DNA of 52,411 bases. Source: Sphingobacteriales bacterium. GTDB lineage: Bacteria; Bacteroidota; Bacteroidia; CAILMK01; JAAYUY01. This document shows, one piece after another, positions 42,304-50,794 of this stretch; position 1 is the first letter of the stretch; the number at the start of each line of letters is the position of its first letter. The notes beneath the pieces were generated by a model. It worked only from the letters and a program-made list of their open reading frames with translations, was not told the origin of the DNA and did no database searches. Where the stretch lies: assembly GCA_012517435.1 (NCBI GenBank), contig JAAYUY010000050.1:1-52411 (forward strand), in the 5' to 3' direction. Both the position numbers and the translations under genes were made by a program.

Positions 42304-43842
42304 TTACGGGAATAGTGTTCCCATCATGCGCGGGAAGGGTATGCTTTCTCTGACATGCTGAAGTTTGCACATCCACGACACAAAGCGTTCCAGCCCTAAT
42401 CCAAAACCAGCATGAGGTACCGAGCCGAAACGCCTCAAATCAAGATACCATTCGAAAGCACTCATAGGTAGTTTATGATGTTCAATGCTGGATATCAGCT
42501 TATTAATATCAGTTTCCCTCTCTCCTCCACCGACAATTTCCCCATAGCCCTCAGGAGCCAGCACGTCCACACCTTTTACCAGGCAGGGATTATCTTCAAC
42601 TTCTTTCATGTAAAAAGCCTTACATTCTTTCGGCCAGTTGTAAACCATTACAGGCACATCAAAAATCCTTGTCAGCACTGTTTCATCAGAGCCGCCAAAA
42701 TCATTTCCATATTCGAAATTTGCAGCAGATTCAAGCCATTGGGGAATATTCCTTTCAAGCTCCTGCAACTCTTTTAACTCAACTTTCAGCAACCTGATTT
42801 TCTCTTCATTAAAAGCCATTGCACCTTTCTTCAGTCCACCCGCTTTCACCAGCTTCTCTTTATCTTCAATTTCAGCTTCAATATCCTTCATTCTTTGCTT
42901 TGCCTGTTCCAAATCGTTTTTCAGCAGTTCTATTGAATTTTTCCCATTGACTGATTTTTCACCTTTCAAAATCTTAACGGCTTCATCATAGGTAATTCTT
43001 TCAAACGGATTAAGCACATTTTTCAGGTAAGTCAGGTCACGCTCAAGCACCTCAAGCTCAAATCGGCAGTTTTCCAACACATTGACAACCAGAAAGCGGA
43101 TGAAGTCTTCAATTAAATCCATGTTTTTCTTCAGGTCATAAAAGGCCATTTCCGGCTCAATCATCCAGAATTCTGACAAATGCCTTCTTGTTTTTGATTT
43201 TTCAGCCCTGAAAGTCGGCCCAAAAGTATAAATGAGCCCCTGTGCCATAGCCATAGCTTCACCATACAACTGCCCCGACTGGCTTAAATAGGCAGGTTTA
43301 TCAAAAAACTCCGTTTCAAACAGTGTGCTGGTTCCCTCAACTGCATTACCGGTGAAAATCGGGGAATCCATCTGCACAAAACCTCTTTCCTGAAAAAACC
43401 TGTGAATGGAAAAAATTACCTGGTTTCTGACCCGCATAGCCGCCCACTGCCGTTTTGACCTTAGCCACAGGTGCCGGTTATCCATCAGAAACTCAACCCC
43501 ATGCTCTTTTTTGGTAATCGGATAATCAGAAACATTCTGATAAACTTTAACATCCTGAATATGAACCTCATATCCGCCAATCTGCCGATCATCCCTGACC
43601 ACTTTTCCTTTTAGCCAAAGTGAAGATTCCAGTCCGAGGCTTTCAAGCAGGTTAAACTTTTCATCTCCAATATCCGACTGCGTTCCAACACATTGAATAA
43701 ATCCGCTCCCGTCCCGAAGTATAACAAAAACAATTCCTTTGCCTGAACGCCTGTTCATCACCCAGCCCTGAAGCTCAACCGTTTCTCCTTCAAAACCGGC
43801 AATATTTTTTATCAATATACTGTTTTCTGAAAATAAATGCAT
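42304..43842 (-). CDS. asnS: Asparagine-tRNA ligase
   Basis: 512 residues. Class II synthetase charging tRNA-Asn. The OB-fold anticodon-binding domain is at 1-105 (VELQGWVMNRR, IVFVILRDGSGFIQCV). Motif 2 FRAEKSKTRRHLSEFWMIEPE is at 211-231 and motif 3 GFGLGLERFVSW at 479-490; YGEIVGGGERE and PHAGFG are typical of AsnRS. Between about 297 and 375 lies a coiled-coil insertion rich in Glu and Lys, which makes the protein longer than the usual 430-470 residues. Its stop is 2 bp from the convergent upstream gene. Confidence 0.95.
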   Translation of the reverse strand: MHLFSENSILIKNIAGFEGETVELQGWVMNRRSGKGIVFVILRDGSGFIQCVGTQSDIGDEKFNLLESLGLESSLWLKGKVVRDDRQIGGYEVHIQDVKVYQNVSDYPITKKEHGVEFLMDNRHLWLRSKRQWAAMRVRNQVIFSIHRFFQERGFVQMDSPIFTGNAVEGTSTLFETEFFDKPAYLSQSGQLYGEAMAMAQGLIYTFGPTFRAEKSKTRRHLSEFWMIEPEMAFYDLKKNMDLIEDFIRFLVVNVLENCRFELEVLERDLTYLKNVLNPFERITYDEAVKILKGEKSVNGKNSIELLKNDLEQAKQRMKDIEAEIEDKEKLVKAGGLKKGAMAFNEEKIRLLKVELKELQELERNIPQWLESAANFEYGNDFGGSDETVLTRIFDVPVMVYNWPKECKAFYMKEVEDNPCLVKGVDVLAPEGYGEIVGGGERETDINKLISSIEHHKLPMSAFEWYLDLRRFGSVPHAGFGLGLERFVSWMCKLQHVRESIPFPRMMGTLFP

Positions 43843-43856
43843 AAAAAATTTTTGTG

Positions 43857-43864
43857 CGAAATTA
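43857..43864 (-). promoter_or_regulatory. Putative -7 element (TAATTTCG) for asnS
   Basis: Minus strand TAATTTCG followed by CAC lies 14 nt before the asnS ATG; one mismatch to TAnnTTTG. Same variant as before rpoN and the M16 gene. Confidence 0.35.
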
Positions 43865-43984
43865 GACTTAAAAAAGTATTATGAAAACTTATCTTTTCCT
43901 GTCTGAAAGATTTTCAGTATCATCCATTTATTGTACAATTTGACTTTTTCATTCAATGAAGAATGATAAATAAAAATTTCATCG

Positions 43985-43992
43985 TAAATTCG
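43985..43992 (+). promoter_or_regulatory. Putative -7 element (TAAATTCG) for rpoN
   Basis: TAAATTCG followed by CAC lies 42 nt before the rpoN ATG, one mismatch to TAnnTTTG. With 43857-43864 it makes 43843-44034 a divergent promoter region. Confidence 0.35.
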
Positions 43993-44034
43993 CACTGAGT
44001 TTGAAACAGTTATAAATCAAATTTAGCTTAATCT

Positions 44035-45507
44035 ATGTTAAAGCAGACACTCAGTCAGAAGTTGCAGCAAAAGCTATCGCCTCAGCAAATTCAATTTGTC
44101 CAGCTTCTACAACTGAACACCTCTGAAATAGCCAATAAAGTGGAGGAAGAATTGTCTGAAAATTCTGCCCTTGAACAGAATCAACCGGATGAAGAAGAGG
44201 AAATCAAAGCCGATGAAGATACCGTTCTGGCTATTGATGAAGACAATGAAGAATCTGAGGAAGACTTTGTTGCCGAAGAGTATGAACCCGATATTTCTGA
44301 ATATCTCGGAGATGAAGACAATTATCAGCAATATACACCTGAATATTCAGGGAATGAAGATAAAAAAGAAATTCCCCTGGCAAGCCATAAAACTTTATAC
44401 GACTCATTGCTGGAACAATTAAACTCTTTCGACCTGGATGAACGCCAGCTCAATATTGCCAAACATTTAATCGGAATGATAGAGGAAGATGGTTACCTCC
44501 GAAGACCTCTGAAAAGCATTTCCTACGACCTTGCCTTTATTAACAACATTAAAACCGATGAGGAAGAACTTGAACAAATACTTAATATCCTTCAAAGTCT
44601 TGATCCGCCTGGTATAGCTGCCCGTGACCTCCGCGAATGCCTACTCATTCAGCTTGAAAGAAAAGAAAACAAAGACAGATATACCCAACTGGCTATCCGC
44701 ATCATCTCAGATTATCTGAACGAACTGGCTAACAAACACTATGACAAGCTCACCAAAGCATTGGAAATCAGCAGAGATGAATTAAAAGAAACCATTAATA
44801 TCATTACTAAACTAAATCCCAAACCTGGGGAATCACAAATCAACATCAAATCCCAATACATCATCCCTGATTTTATTGTTACTCAAATCTCCGAAAATGA
44901 CTTTGATATTTCTCTTAACTCTCATAATTCTCCCCAATTAAGAATTAACAGAGACTTTCAGGAAAAACTCGAAAAATACAGCGAACAGAAAAAGAAATCG
45001 AGGAAAATGAGGGAGGAGATGCAGTTTATCAAGCAAAAACTGGATAGCGCAAAATGGTTTATAGAGGCCATCAAACAAAGGCAACAAACACTCCTGATGA
45101 CCATGAGTACCATTGTGGAATATCAAAAAGAGTTTTTCAAAACGGGAGATTACACAAAACTCAAACCCATGATTCTCAAAGATATAGCCGATAGGATCGG
45201 CATGGATATCAGTACGGTCTCCCGTGTGGTGAGTTCAAAATATGTCCAGACCGATATTGCCATTTATCCTTTACGCGAATTTTTCTCCGAAGGCATTATG
45301 AAAGATGACGGGAATGAGGTTTCAAACAGGGAAGTCAAACGAATTCTTTCAGAACTCATTGAAAATGAAAGCAAAAAGAAGCCTCTGACCGATGAAAAAC
45401 TTACTGAATTGCTGAATGAAAGAGGTTACAACATCGCCCGGAGGACAGTGGCTAAATACCGTGAACAACTGAACCTTCCTGTTGCCCGCCTCCGCAAGGA
45501 ACTTTAG
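44035..45507 (+). CDS. rpoN: RNA polymerase sigma-54 factor
   Basis: 490 residues. Region I (LSQKLQQKLSPQQIQFVQLLQL) is the Gln/Leu-rich activator-response segment. Region II (about 45-110) is strongly acidic. The core-binding region contains LQSLDPPGIAARDLRECL, and region III contains DIADRIGMDISTVSRVVSSKYVQT (helix-turn-helix) with the -24 recognition RpoN box ARRTVAKYRE at about 468-477, near the C-terminus. No enhancer-binding activator gene is in the window. The next gene starts 9 nt downstream and is probably co-transcribed. Confidence 0.96.
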   Translation: MLKQTLSQKLQQKLSPQQIQFVQLLQLNTSEIANKVEEELSENSALEQNQPDEEEEIKADEDTVLAIDEDNEESEEDFVAEEYEPDISEYLGDEDNYQQYTPEYSGNEDKKEIPLASHKTLYDSLLEQLNSFDLDERQLNIAKHLIGMIEEDGYLRRPLKSISYDLAFINNIKTDEEELEQILNILQSLDPPGIAARDLRECLLIQLERKENKDRYTQLAIRIISDYLNELANKHYDKLTKALEISRDELKETINIITKLNPKPGESQINIKSQYIIPDFIVTQISENDFDISLNSHNSPQLRINRDFQEKLEKYSEQKKKSRKMREEMQFIKQKLDSAKWFIEAIKQRQQTLLMTMSTIVEYQKEFFKTGDYTKLKPMILKDIADRIGMDISTVSRVVSSKYVQTDIAIYPLREFFSEGIMKDDGNEVSNREVKRILSELIENESKKKPLTDEKLTELLNERGYNIARRTVAKYREQLNLPVARLRKEL

Positions 45508-45516
45508 AAGTTAACG

Positions 45517-46113
45517 ATGCTGAAAATATTCTTTCGTACTATCTCCATTCTCCTGCATCCTGTATGGTACGTATTCTATCTGACTGTTTATCTTTATTTT
45601 AACACACCTTTATTTTATCACTACAGGGGTGTACGTTCATTTTATCTGCTTTGTTCTGTTGTGTTGATTAATACTGTTTTACTTCCGGTAATTTTTACAT
45701 TCTTAACACAAAAAGATTTATACCTTGAATCGAAGGAAAAACGCCCTTTTATTTATGTTGTAACCGCTTTCTTTTACTTGCTTTTTCTTTTCCTTTCTGG
45801 CAAATTTGCCTTACCGTCCCTTCTTATTTTTTATCTGAGATTCAGCATCTTATCACTAATTTTTCTGCTATTGCTGAACTTCAGAATGAAAGCCAGCCTG
45901 CATTTAGCAGGTAGCGGTAGCATACTTGCCATTCTGTTATTTCTTGCATCACAAAACCCACAAATACATGGAATAAGCTTAATCATCTGGATTGTTCTAT
46001 GTGGAATTTCAGCCAGCGGAAGGCTTTATCTTCAGCAACATTCATTAAAAGAAATTATCTGGGGCTTTCTTGCAGGTTTCTTACCACTTTTAACGTTATT
46101 CTTCCTGATATAG
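45517..46113 (+). CDS. Integral membrane protein, degenerate PAP2-like
   Basis: 198 residues with about six hydrophobic segments. I do not recognise a named family with certainty. The order of three motifs recalls PAP2 lipid phosphatases: KEKRPFIYVV (KxxxxxxRP-like), KASLHLAGSGSILAIL (PSGH-like His), and ASGRLYLQQHSLKEIIWGFLAGF (SRx5Hx3D-like). In the last the Asp is Glu and the PSGH Pro/Ser are not present, so activity is doubtful. Encoded 9 nt after rpoN; its last 18 nt overlap the convergent kinase gene. Confidence 0.5.
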   Translation: MLKIFFRTISILLHPVWYVFYLTVYLYFNTPLFYHYRGVRSFYLLCSVVLINTVLLPVIFTFLTQKDLYLESKEKRPFIYVVTAFFYLLFLFLSGKFALPSLLIFYLRFSILSLIFLLLLNFRMKASLHLAGSGSILAILLFLASQNPQIHGISLIIWIVLCGISASGRLYLQQHSLKEIIWGFLAGFLPLLTLFFLI

Positions 46114-47079
46114 CCGAAGCATGTCTTTAAGCAACGGCCATTTTTCAGATGAAATTTTAGCACCTAACTCCTCTACCACATGTCCGGCCATTAAAGCTCC
46201 GATTTCACCGCAGTTTCTGACACTCAGGTTTTTTGATAACCCATACAAAAATCCGCTTGCATACAAATCACCTGCTCCGGTCGTATCAATGCAGGTGGCA
46301 GGATAAATCCCGATCTGATCAATTTTTCCTGAATGATAAACCAGAGAGCCATGGCTACCAAGCTTCACTATGGCATAATCACATTGCTTCCCTATCTCTT
46401 TCAATGCTTTTTCAGATTCAAGACCCGTATAGGCTTTAGCTTCTTCTTCATTGGCAAAGACAATATCTGCATAATCTTCTATGAAATCCTTTAAAAAGCC
46501 TTTATTTTCATTGACCACATTAAAGCTGGCCAAATCAATGGAGATGGACAAACCATTCTCTTTTGCCATCTCCGCTGCCTTTATTATAAGCTGATGATTC
46601 TGAACAAGATAACCTTCAACATGAAGCAAATCATAATCTTCAAAATCTTCTTCCCTGAGATCACTGGCCGTCAGTTCAACTGCAGCTCCGAGATAAGTTG
46701 CAAATGTCCTTTCGCCATCAGGACTAATAAAAGCAATGGCAAAACCGCTTTCAGTATCAGAACGGTGAAGAATAGGGTTAATATTGCTTCTGATCAGGCT
46801 TTGATGAAAAATTTCACTTACCTCATCCTGCCCGACTTTTCCGATAAAACCTGTTTCAATTCCCAGTCCTGAAAGCCCATGAATTGTGTTGGCAGCGGAA
46901 CCACCGGCAGTTATCTGTTCGGCATTTGTGCCAATCGCCTTGAAAATAAAGCCGGCATGCTGTCTGTCAATGAGTTGCATACTCCCTTTGGGAAGTTTGA
47001 GTTGATCCAGTGTTTCGTCAGTTTCCAGCCGAAAAAGATAATCTGTTAAGGCATTGCCGATTCCAAGAATACGCATCAT
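46096..47079 (-). CDS. PfkB-family carbohydrate/adenosine kinase
   Basis: 327 residues. PfkB signatures: AGGSAANTIHGLSGLG (59-73, motif 1), GFIGKVGQDEVSE, and DTTGAGDLYASGFLYG with catalytic base Asp271 (motif 2). MRILGIGNALTDYLF at the start and overall size match the adenosine-kinase-like group common in Bacteroidota, which would phosphorylate adenosine or another nucleoside or sugar using ATP. The substrate is inferred from similarity. It starts with two ATG codons. Convergent overlap of 18 nt with the membrane protein gene. Confidence 0.85.
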   Translation of the reverse strand: MMRILGIGNALTDYLFRLETDETLDQLKLPKGSMQLIDRQHAGFIFKAIGTNAEQITAGGSAANTIHGLSGLGIETGFIGKVGQDEVSEIFHQSLIRSNINPILHRSDTESGFAIAFISPDGERTFATYLGAAVELTASDLREEDFEDYDLLHVEGYLVQNHQLIIKAAEMAKENGLSISIDLASFNVVNENKGFLKDFIEDYADIVFANEEEAKAYTGLESEKALKEIGKQCDYAIVKLGSHGSLVYHSGKIDQIGIYPATCIDTTGAGDLYASGFLYGLSKNLSVRNCGEIGALMAGHVVEELGAKISSEKWPLLKDMLRLYQEE

Positions 47080-47095
47080 ATTGATTTTAAAATGA

Positions 47096-47119
47096 AAAAG
47101 GCGGGAAATCCCGCCTTTT
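47096..47119 (-). terminator. Intrinsic terminator after tRNA-Asn
   Basis: A 9-10-bp stem, AAAGGCGGGA (47097-47106) with TCCCGCCTTT (47109-47118), lies 4 nt after the tRNA 3' end on the minus strand and is followed by CTTTTTCATTTT-type T-runs in that direction. Confidence 0.75.
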
Positions 47120-47122
47120 CAG

Positions 47123-47196
47123 CTCCCCCAGCTGGACTCGAACCAGCGACCTATTGATTAACAGTCAACCGCTCTAACCTACTGAGCTATGGAGGA
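47123..47196 (-). tRNA. tRNA-Asn (anticodon GTT)
   Basis: 74 nt. Acceptor stem TCCTCCA pairs with TGGGGGA (one T-G pair), discriminator G. D-arm AGCTCAGTAGGTTAGAGC, anticodon stem TTGA/TCAA around CTGTTAA with GTT, and T-arm with GGTTCGAGTCC. The CCA end is not encoded, as is usual in Bacteroidota. It lies about 3.3 kb from asnS, probably by chance. Confidence 0.95.
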
Positions 47197-47462
47197 AAAA
47201 ATTTTCGTGCAAAAATATATGCTTTTTCAAACTCTCAAAAATTTTTTTTCATTTTTCTTTCCTATGTGATTTTCAGCAATCTATTGTTTATTGACGTATG
47301 GTCAGCACTCTCTGCTACTGAGTCAGAAATGGAACGACTTACGCATTGCTGAATTCCTTTCCATTTTCATATTCAACAGCATTCTTTTCGAAAAAAGACA
47401 GTCTTTACCCTCTTTGATCATTCAAAAAATATTGATAATCAAATACTTAAAAAAAAACTCTG

Positions 47463-49112
47463 TTAAAATCCGAAATTAACTCCGAAACTCCAGGTTGAAT
47501 TTTTCCCCTGATAATAAGCCGGAGTATATTTATTCAATAGGGTCTGATTAATGGCTGATATATCAGAATTTGAATATTCAAAATAAATCAGTGCATCATG
47601 AAACAGTTCGTATCCGGCATATAAACGCCATATTTTAGCCGTCCATTCAACATTTCTCATGAATTTTTTTCCACCTGCAAAATAATTGGGATCATTTCTG
47701 ACATCAGGATAATCCGGTCCTTTTACAGCAAAGGTATAATCAAAATTCAGGTGTAATTTTTTCAAAGGCCTGTATGTCAGACGGATGTAATATTCCTGTG
47801 CATTGTCTCTAAGATAGCTTCCTAAACAATAATGATTGGATTCAAAGGTGGAGGTTGGATAATAATGCTTATATACCATTGGATTTGTCCGTGTCCATTC
47901 AAACAGAAAAAATAAGTTTTGTATGGGTAAATCAGATATTTTAACTCCTGCCTTATAGGCAAACCAATTGGAATGTTTGGCCGTATCAAAAAAATTACCG
48001 AAATTCACTTCATCCACATAAAAGGTACCGTAAAAATGCAGATGTTTAATATTTCTCGAACTTACATCAATAAAAATCTGTGCATTGTTTTCGTTACTGG
48101 CAGCAATGGTATGCTCAATGGGTTTAAAAAACAAAAATGGTATCAGATAAGCCATTTGTGCTCTGTAACTGGAATATACCATAGAATTTCCGGCTGACAA
48201 ATAAAGATATTTGAAGGGTTTCACCGTATAGATATTGGCAGCAAGGAATTTAGGATAAAAACTCTTTCTGACTGCCCCTCCTCCAAAATCATCAATAGAA
48301 CTGCTATCTACCACTTCCGAGACCAGCCATGCATGTATATAATTGAATTCAAACCATTTAACAGGCTTAATATTCAGTTTGAGATAAGGAATTGATAATA
48401 TTCTTCCGGAAAATATGACCGAACCATGATAATTACTCCCCCAGATAAAATGGTCTTTTCTGAAAGCAATTGAGCCCCATCTCCATGAATAACTTGCACC
48501 ACCCCTGATATCACTGAAATCAGTTCCGTTTCCTTTATTATCCCTCCCGGGTAAATTAATCAGATATGATTTATCCACCAGTCGTTCACTTGCCCGGTTA
48601 TCCCTGAAATTCACATAAAATCCCCATCTTTTATCAATGTAAGCGTTGGCTTCCAATCCTGTCCACTGATGCATCAGGCTGTTTTTCTGATTAATATAAT
48701 ACCTGAACCCGCCAATAGGATTTATAGATAAATTAAAAAGTGAATCCCGGTAATAAAATAAATCTGCCCGTTGTTCCTGTCTGTCCCTTATATGAGCAAT
48801 TCTTTTAATCAGATGATCGGAATAAGAAAACTCATTGATCTCTTTGACAAACTCCTTCAAATAGAATTCAAGCTCTTCTGATTGCCGTTTATTCAATAAT
48901 GATTTATTATTGTTGACCTCAGACAAAAGTCCGGAAATAGTAGCTCGCGAAAAAGGTTTGACAACCGAATTAATTTCTATTAACTGAAGGGAAGCCATTT
49001 CATCAAGAAATTCATATATCCTCTCACTTGACGGATGAACCGGTATGTCTTGTGAATACAGATGCTTGGCAAAGCAAAGAAAAAAGAGTAAGATAAATCT
49101 TATATATTTCAT
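47463..49112 (-). CDS. Wzi-like capsule-assembly outer-membrane barrel protein
   Basis: 549 residues with signal peptide (FILLFFLCFAKHLYSQ). A helical N-terminal region (SERIYEFLDEMASLQLIEINS, FSRATISGLL) precedes a long barrel with features of the capsule-assembly Wzi family: GGASYSWRWGSIAFRKDHFIWGSNYHGS, FSGRILSIPYLKLNIKP and the terminal FGVNFGF. Wzi-type lectins hold capsular polysaccharide at the cell surface. Its place at the end of a polysaccharide cluster, 10 nt after the sugar transferase, supports this. Confidence 0.8.
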   Translation of the reverse strand: MKYIRFILLFFLCFAKHLYSQDIPVHPSSERIYEFLDEMASLQLIEINSVVKPFSRATISGLLSEVNNNKSLLNKRQSEELEFYLKEFVKEINEFSYSDHLIKRIAHIRDRQEQRADLFYYRDSLFNLSINPIGGFRYYINQKNSLMHQWTGLEANAYIDKRWGFYVNFRDNRASERLVDKSYLINLPGRDNKGNGTDFSDIRGGASYSWRWGSIAFRKDHFIWGSNYHGSVIFSGRILSIPYLKLNIKPVKWFEFNYIHAWLVSEVVDSSSIDDFGGGAVRKSFYPKFLAANIYTVKPFKYLYLSAGNSMVYSSYRAQMAYLIPFLFFKPIEHTIAASNENNAQIFIDVSSRNIKHLHFYGTFYVDEVNFGNFFDTAKHSNWFAYKAGVKISDLPIQNLFFLFEWTRTNPMVYKHYYPTSTFESNHYCLGSYLRDNAQEYYIRLTYRPLKKLHLNFDYTFAVKGPDYPDVRNDPNYFAGGKKFMRNVEWTAKIWRLYAGYELFHDALIYFEYSNSDISAINQTLLNKYTPAYYQGKNSTWSFGVNFGF

Positions 49113-49122
49113 TTATTGGGAG

Positions 49123-50724
49123 TTACTTGCTTCTTGCGTTTTTAAAGATGATATTATACATCGCAAGGAAAAAATATTTAATATCTGTCAGAATTGGATT
49201 TTTAAAATACTGCTCCAGATAATTCAACTCCGATTTCTGAATTTCCTCCAGAGTTTTTGGCATATCGGCATAATAAGGTGGAATTAAACCTGGTTTGGTT
49301 TTCAGTCGTTTGTTTCTGACCTCTTCGCTGTAAAGATTAAGATAATGTGCACTCAAAGGCCTGACTCCGACAAGTTTCAGGTCGCCCCTGAAAAAATTAA
49401 TAAACATTGGCAATTCATCCAGCCAGTATTTCCGCATAAAACGGCCTAAAGTGGTAATGCGGTAGTCATTGGCAAATTTTCCGCCTTCTGCCAGATTAAA
49501 TCTTTCATAAACAAATTCCTGCAGGTATTCTGAATACGGATACATCGTCCGGAATTTATAGACATAAATCACCTTTCCGTTTTTCCCGATCCTTCTCATT
49601 TTAAAAAGTGCTCCATACGATGGATTAAAGTCATAAACCGGCTCCTTTATTTTCTTTGCAACAAAATACAGTAAGCCATTCATCACTTTTTCCTCCAAAA
49701 GTTTAAAACCACAGGAATACAGGCGCCCAAACATTTCCTGCTGCGACAACACCCTGTTGTGCCCCTGATTCAGAAAAAAATATAGTTTTCTTGTCAGAAA
49801 CAGCTTAGGCATTACTCTTTTATAAATAAAATCAAAGAAATAATAAATATGGCTGATTCCAGGAGGCAATTTTGAAAATATTCTTCTCTTCCTCAAATCC
49901 TTTGTTTCCAGACATCCAATAAATATTCCCCCATTCCTTAACTTCTGATTAACTGCCTCCAAAAATTTATTAATTCTTCTGACATCATTTATCCTGTGCA
50001 GATTAATTAACGATTCATAATCGTTAAATGGTTGTTTTTCAATATTAAAAGTTGAAGTAGTTGAAAATATCAGATTGCGTAAGGAAGTGATATCAATAAA
50101 TCTGGAAATAAACTGGTAAACATTTTTGCCAGATTCACGTTCGATAAGCTGCCTGTTCAGATCAACAATTTCCTTTATTTTCTCTTCGGGAACAGTAATC
50201 GCCAGAATGCTATTTATGGCATTTGTAATGGATGGATCGCTGGTAAGAATATTGATCCCTTCTTTACCATTTTCCTGTATCAGAGGTGGCCTGCCAATAT
50301 CCTCCAGATCAATCTCAAGCTCGGCAGCTTTATCTGCATCAGCTGTCAGTCTTTTGTTGTAGAAAAAGAAAAGTGTCAGCACAATTTCAAGAAAGAATGA
50401 CGAAAAATAAGTCCCGAAAAAAACCAACCTGGAATAGGATAACTTCTGCGAGGCAATCATAATGATAGAGATGATGGCAATTATTACTACATTGCTTCTC
50501 AAAATCGGACTTAGCGAAAGAATATAATTGTTCTTCTTGACGAATTTGTATTTTCCGAAAACTACCGAAATTAAAACCCAGAAAAACAGGTAAAACAAGA
50601 AAGAAGGCAAATAGTTGGGTAAATAGGTAGTTAGTGAAGCAGGCTTCAGGTAAACGAAAAATAAAAATGAGGCCGTAACTACTATAATGTCACCTGAAAT
50701 AAATATCAACTGCCTATTCTTCAT
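49123..50724 (-). CDS. Sugar-phosphate transferase with an unusual methyltransferase-like middle domain
   Basis: 533 residues. Four membrane helices lie at about 8-26, 40-58, 73-92 and 103-122. A middle region (about 155-360) resembles the C-terminal half of a class I methyltransferase: NLHRINDVRRINKFL, NQKLRNGGIFIG, VLSQQEMFGRLYSCGFKLLE, GLLYFVAKK. The C-terminal 160 residues are a bacterial sugar transferase domain: RRIGKNGKVIYVYKFRTM, ITTLGRFMRKYWLDELPMF with the catalytic Asp436-Glu437, and VGVRPLSAHY. The hydrophobic re-entrant helix that normally starts this domain (KRxFDxxxS...) is not visible. Such enzymes transfer a sugar phosphate to undecaprenyl phosphate to start glycan assembly. 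Confidence 0.8.
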   Translation of the reverse strand: MKNRQLIFISGDIIVVTASFLFFVYLKPASLTTYLPNYLPSFLFYLFFWVLISVVFGKYKFVKKNNYILSLSPILRSNVVIIAIISIIMIASQKLSYSRLVFFGTYFSSFFLEIVLTLFFFYNKRLTADADKAAELEIDLEDIGRPPLIQENGKEGINILTSDPSITNAINSILAITVPEEKIKEIVDLNRQLIERESGKNVYQFISRFIDITSLRNLIFSTTSTFNIEKQPFNDYESLINLHRINDVRRINKFLEAVNQKLRNGGIFIGCLETKDLRKRRIFSKLPPGISHIYYFFDFIYKRVMPKLFLTRKLYFFLNQGHNRVLSQQEMFGRLYSCGFKLLEEKVMNGLLYFVAKKIKEPVYDFNPSYGALFKMRRIGKNGKVIYVYKFRTMYPYSEYLQEFVYERFNLAEGGKFANDYRITTLGRFMRKYWLDELPMFINFFRGDLKLVGVRPLSAHYLNLYSEEVRNKRLKTKPGLIPPYYADMPKTLEEIQKSELNYLEQYFKNPILTDIKYFFLAMYNIIFKNARSK

Positions 50725-50794
50725 CCCCTCATTTTTAATTGTTTATTATCCGGCAAATTTAGGCAGGCAGCATCATAAAAATCAATCATCATTA

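Noticed and set aside
47197-47462. Possible 62-codon gene or transposase remnant downstream of the Wzi-like gene
   Set aside because: The frame at 47291-47479 has no start context, no conserved motif and overlaps the Wzi-like C-terminus; no inverted repeats or target duplications are visible.
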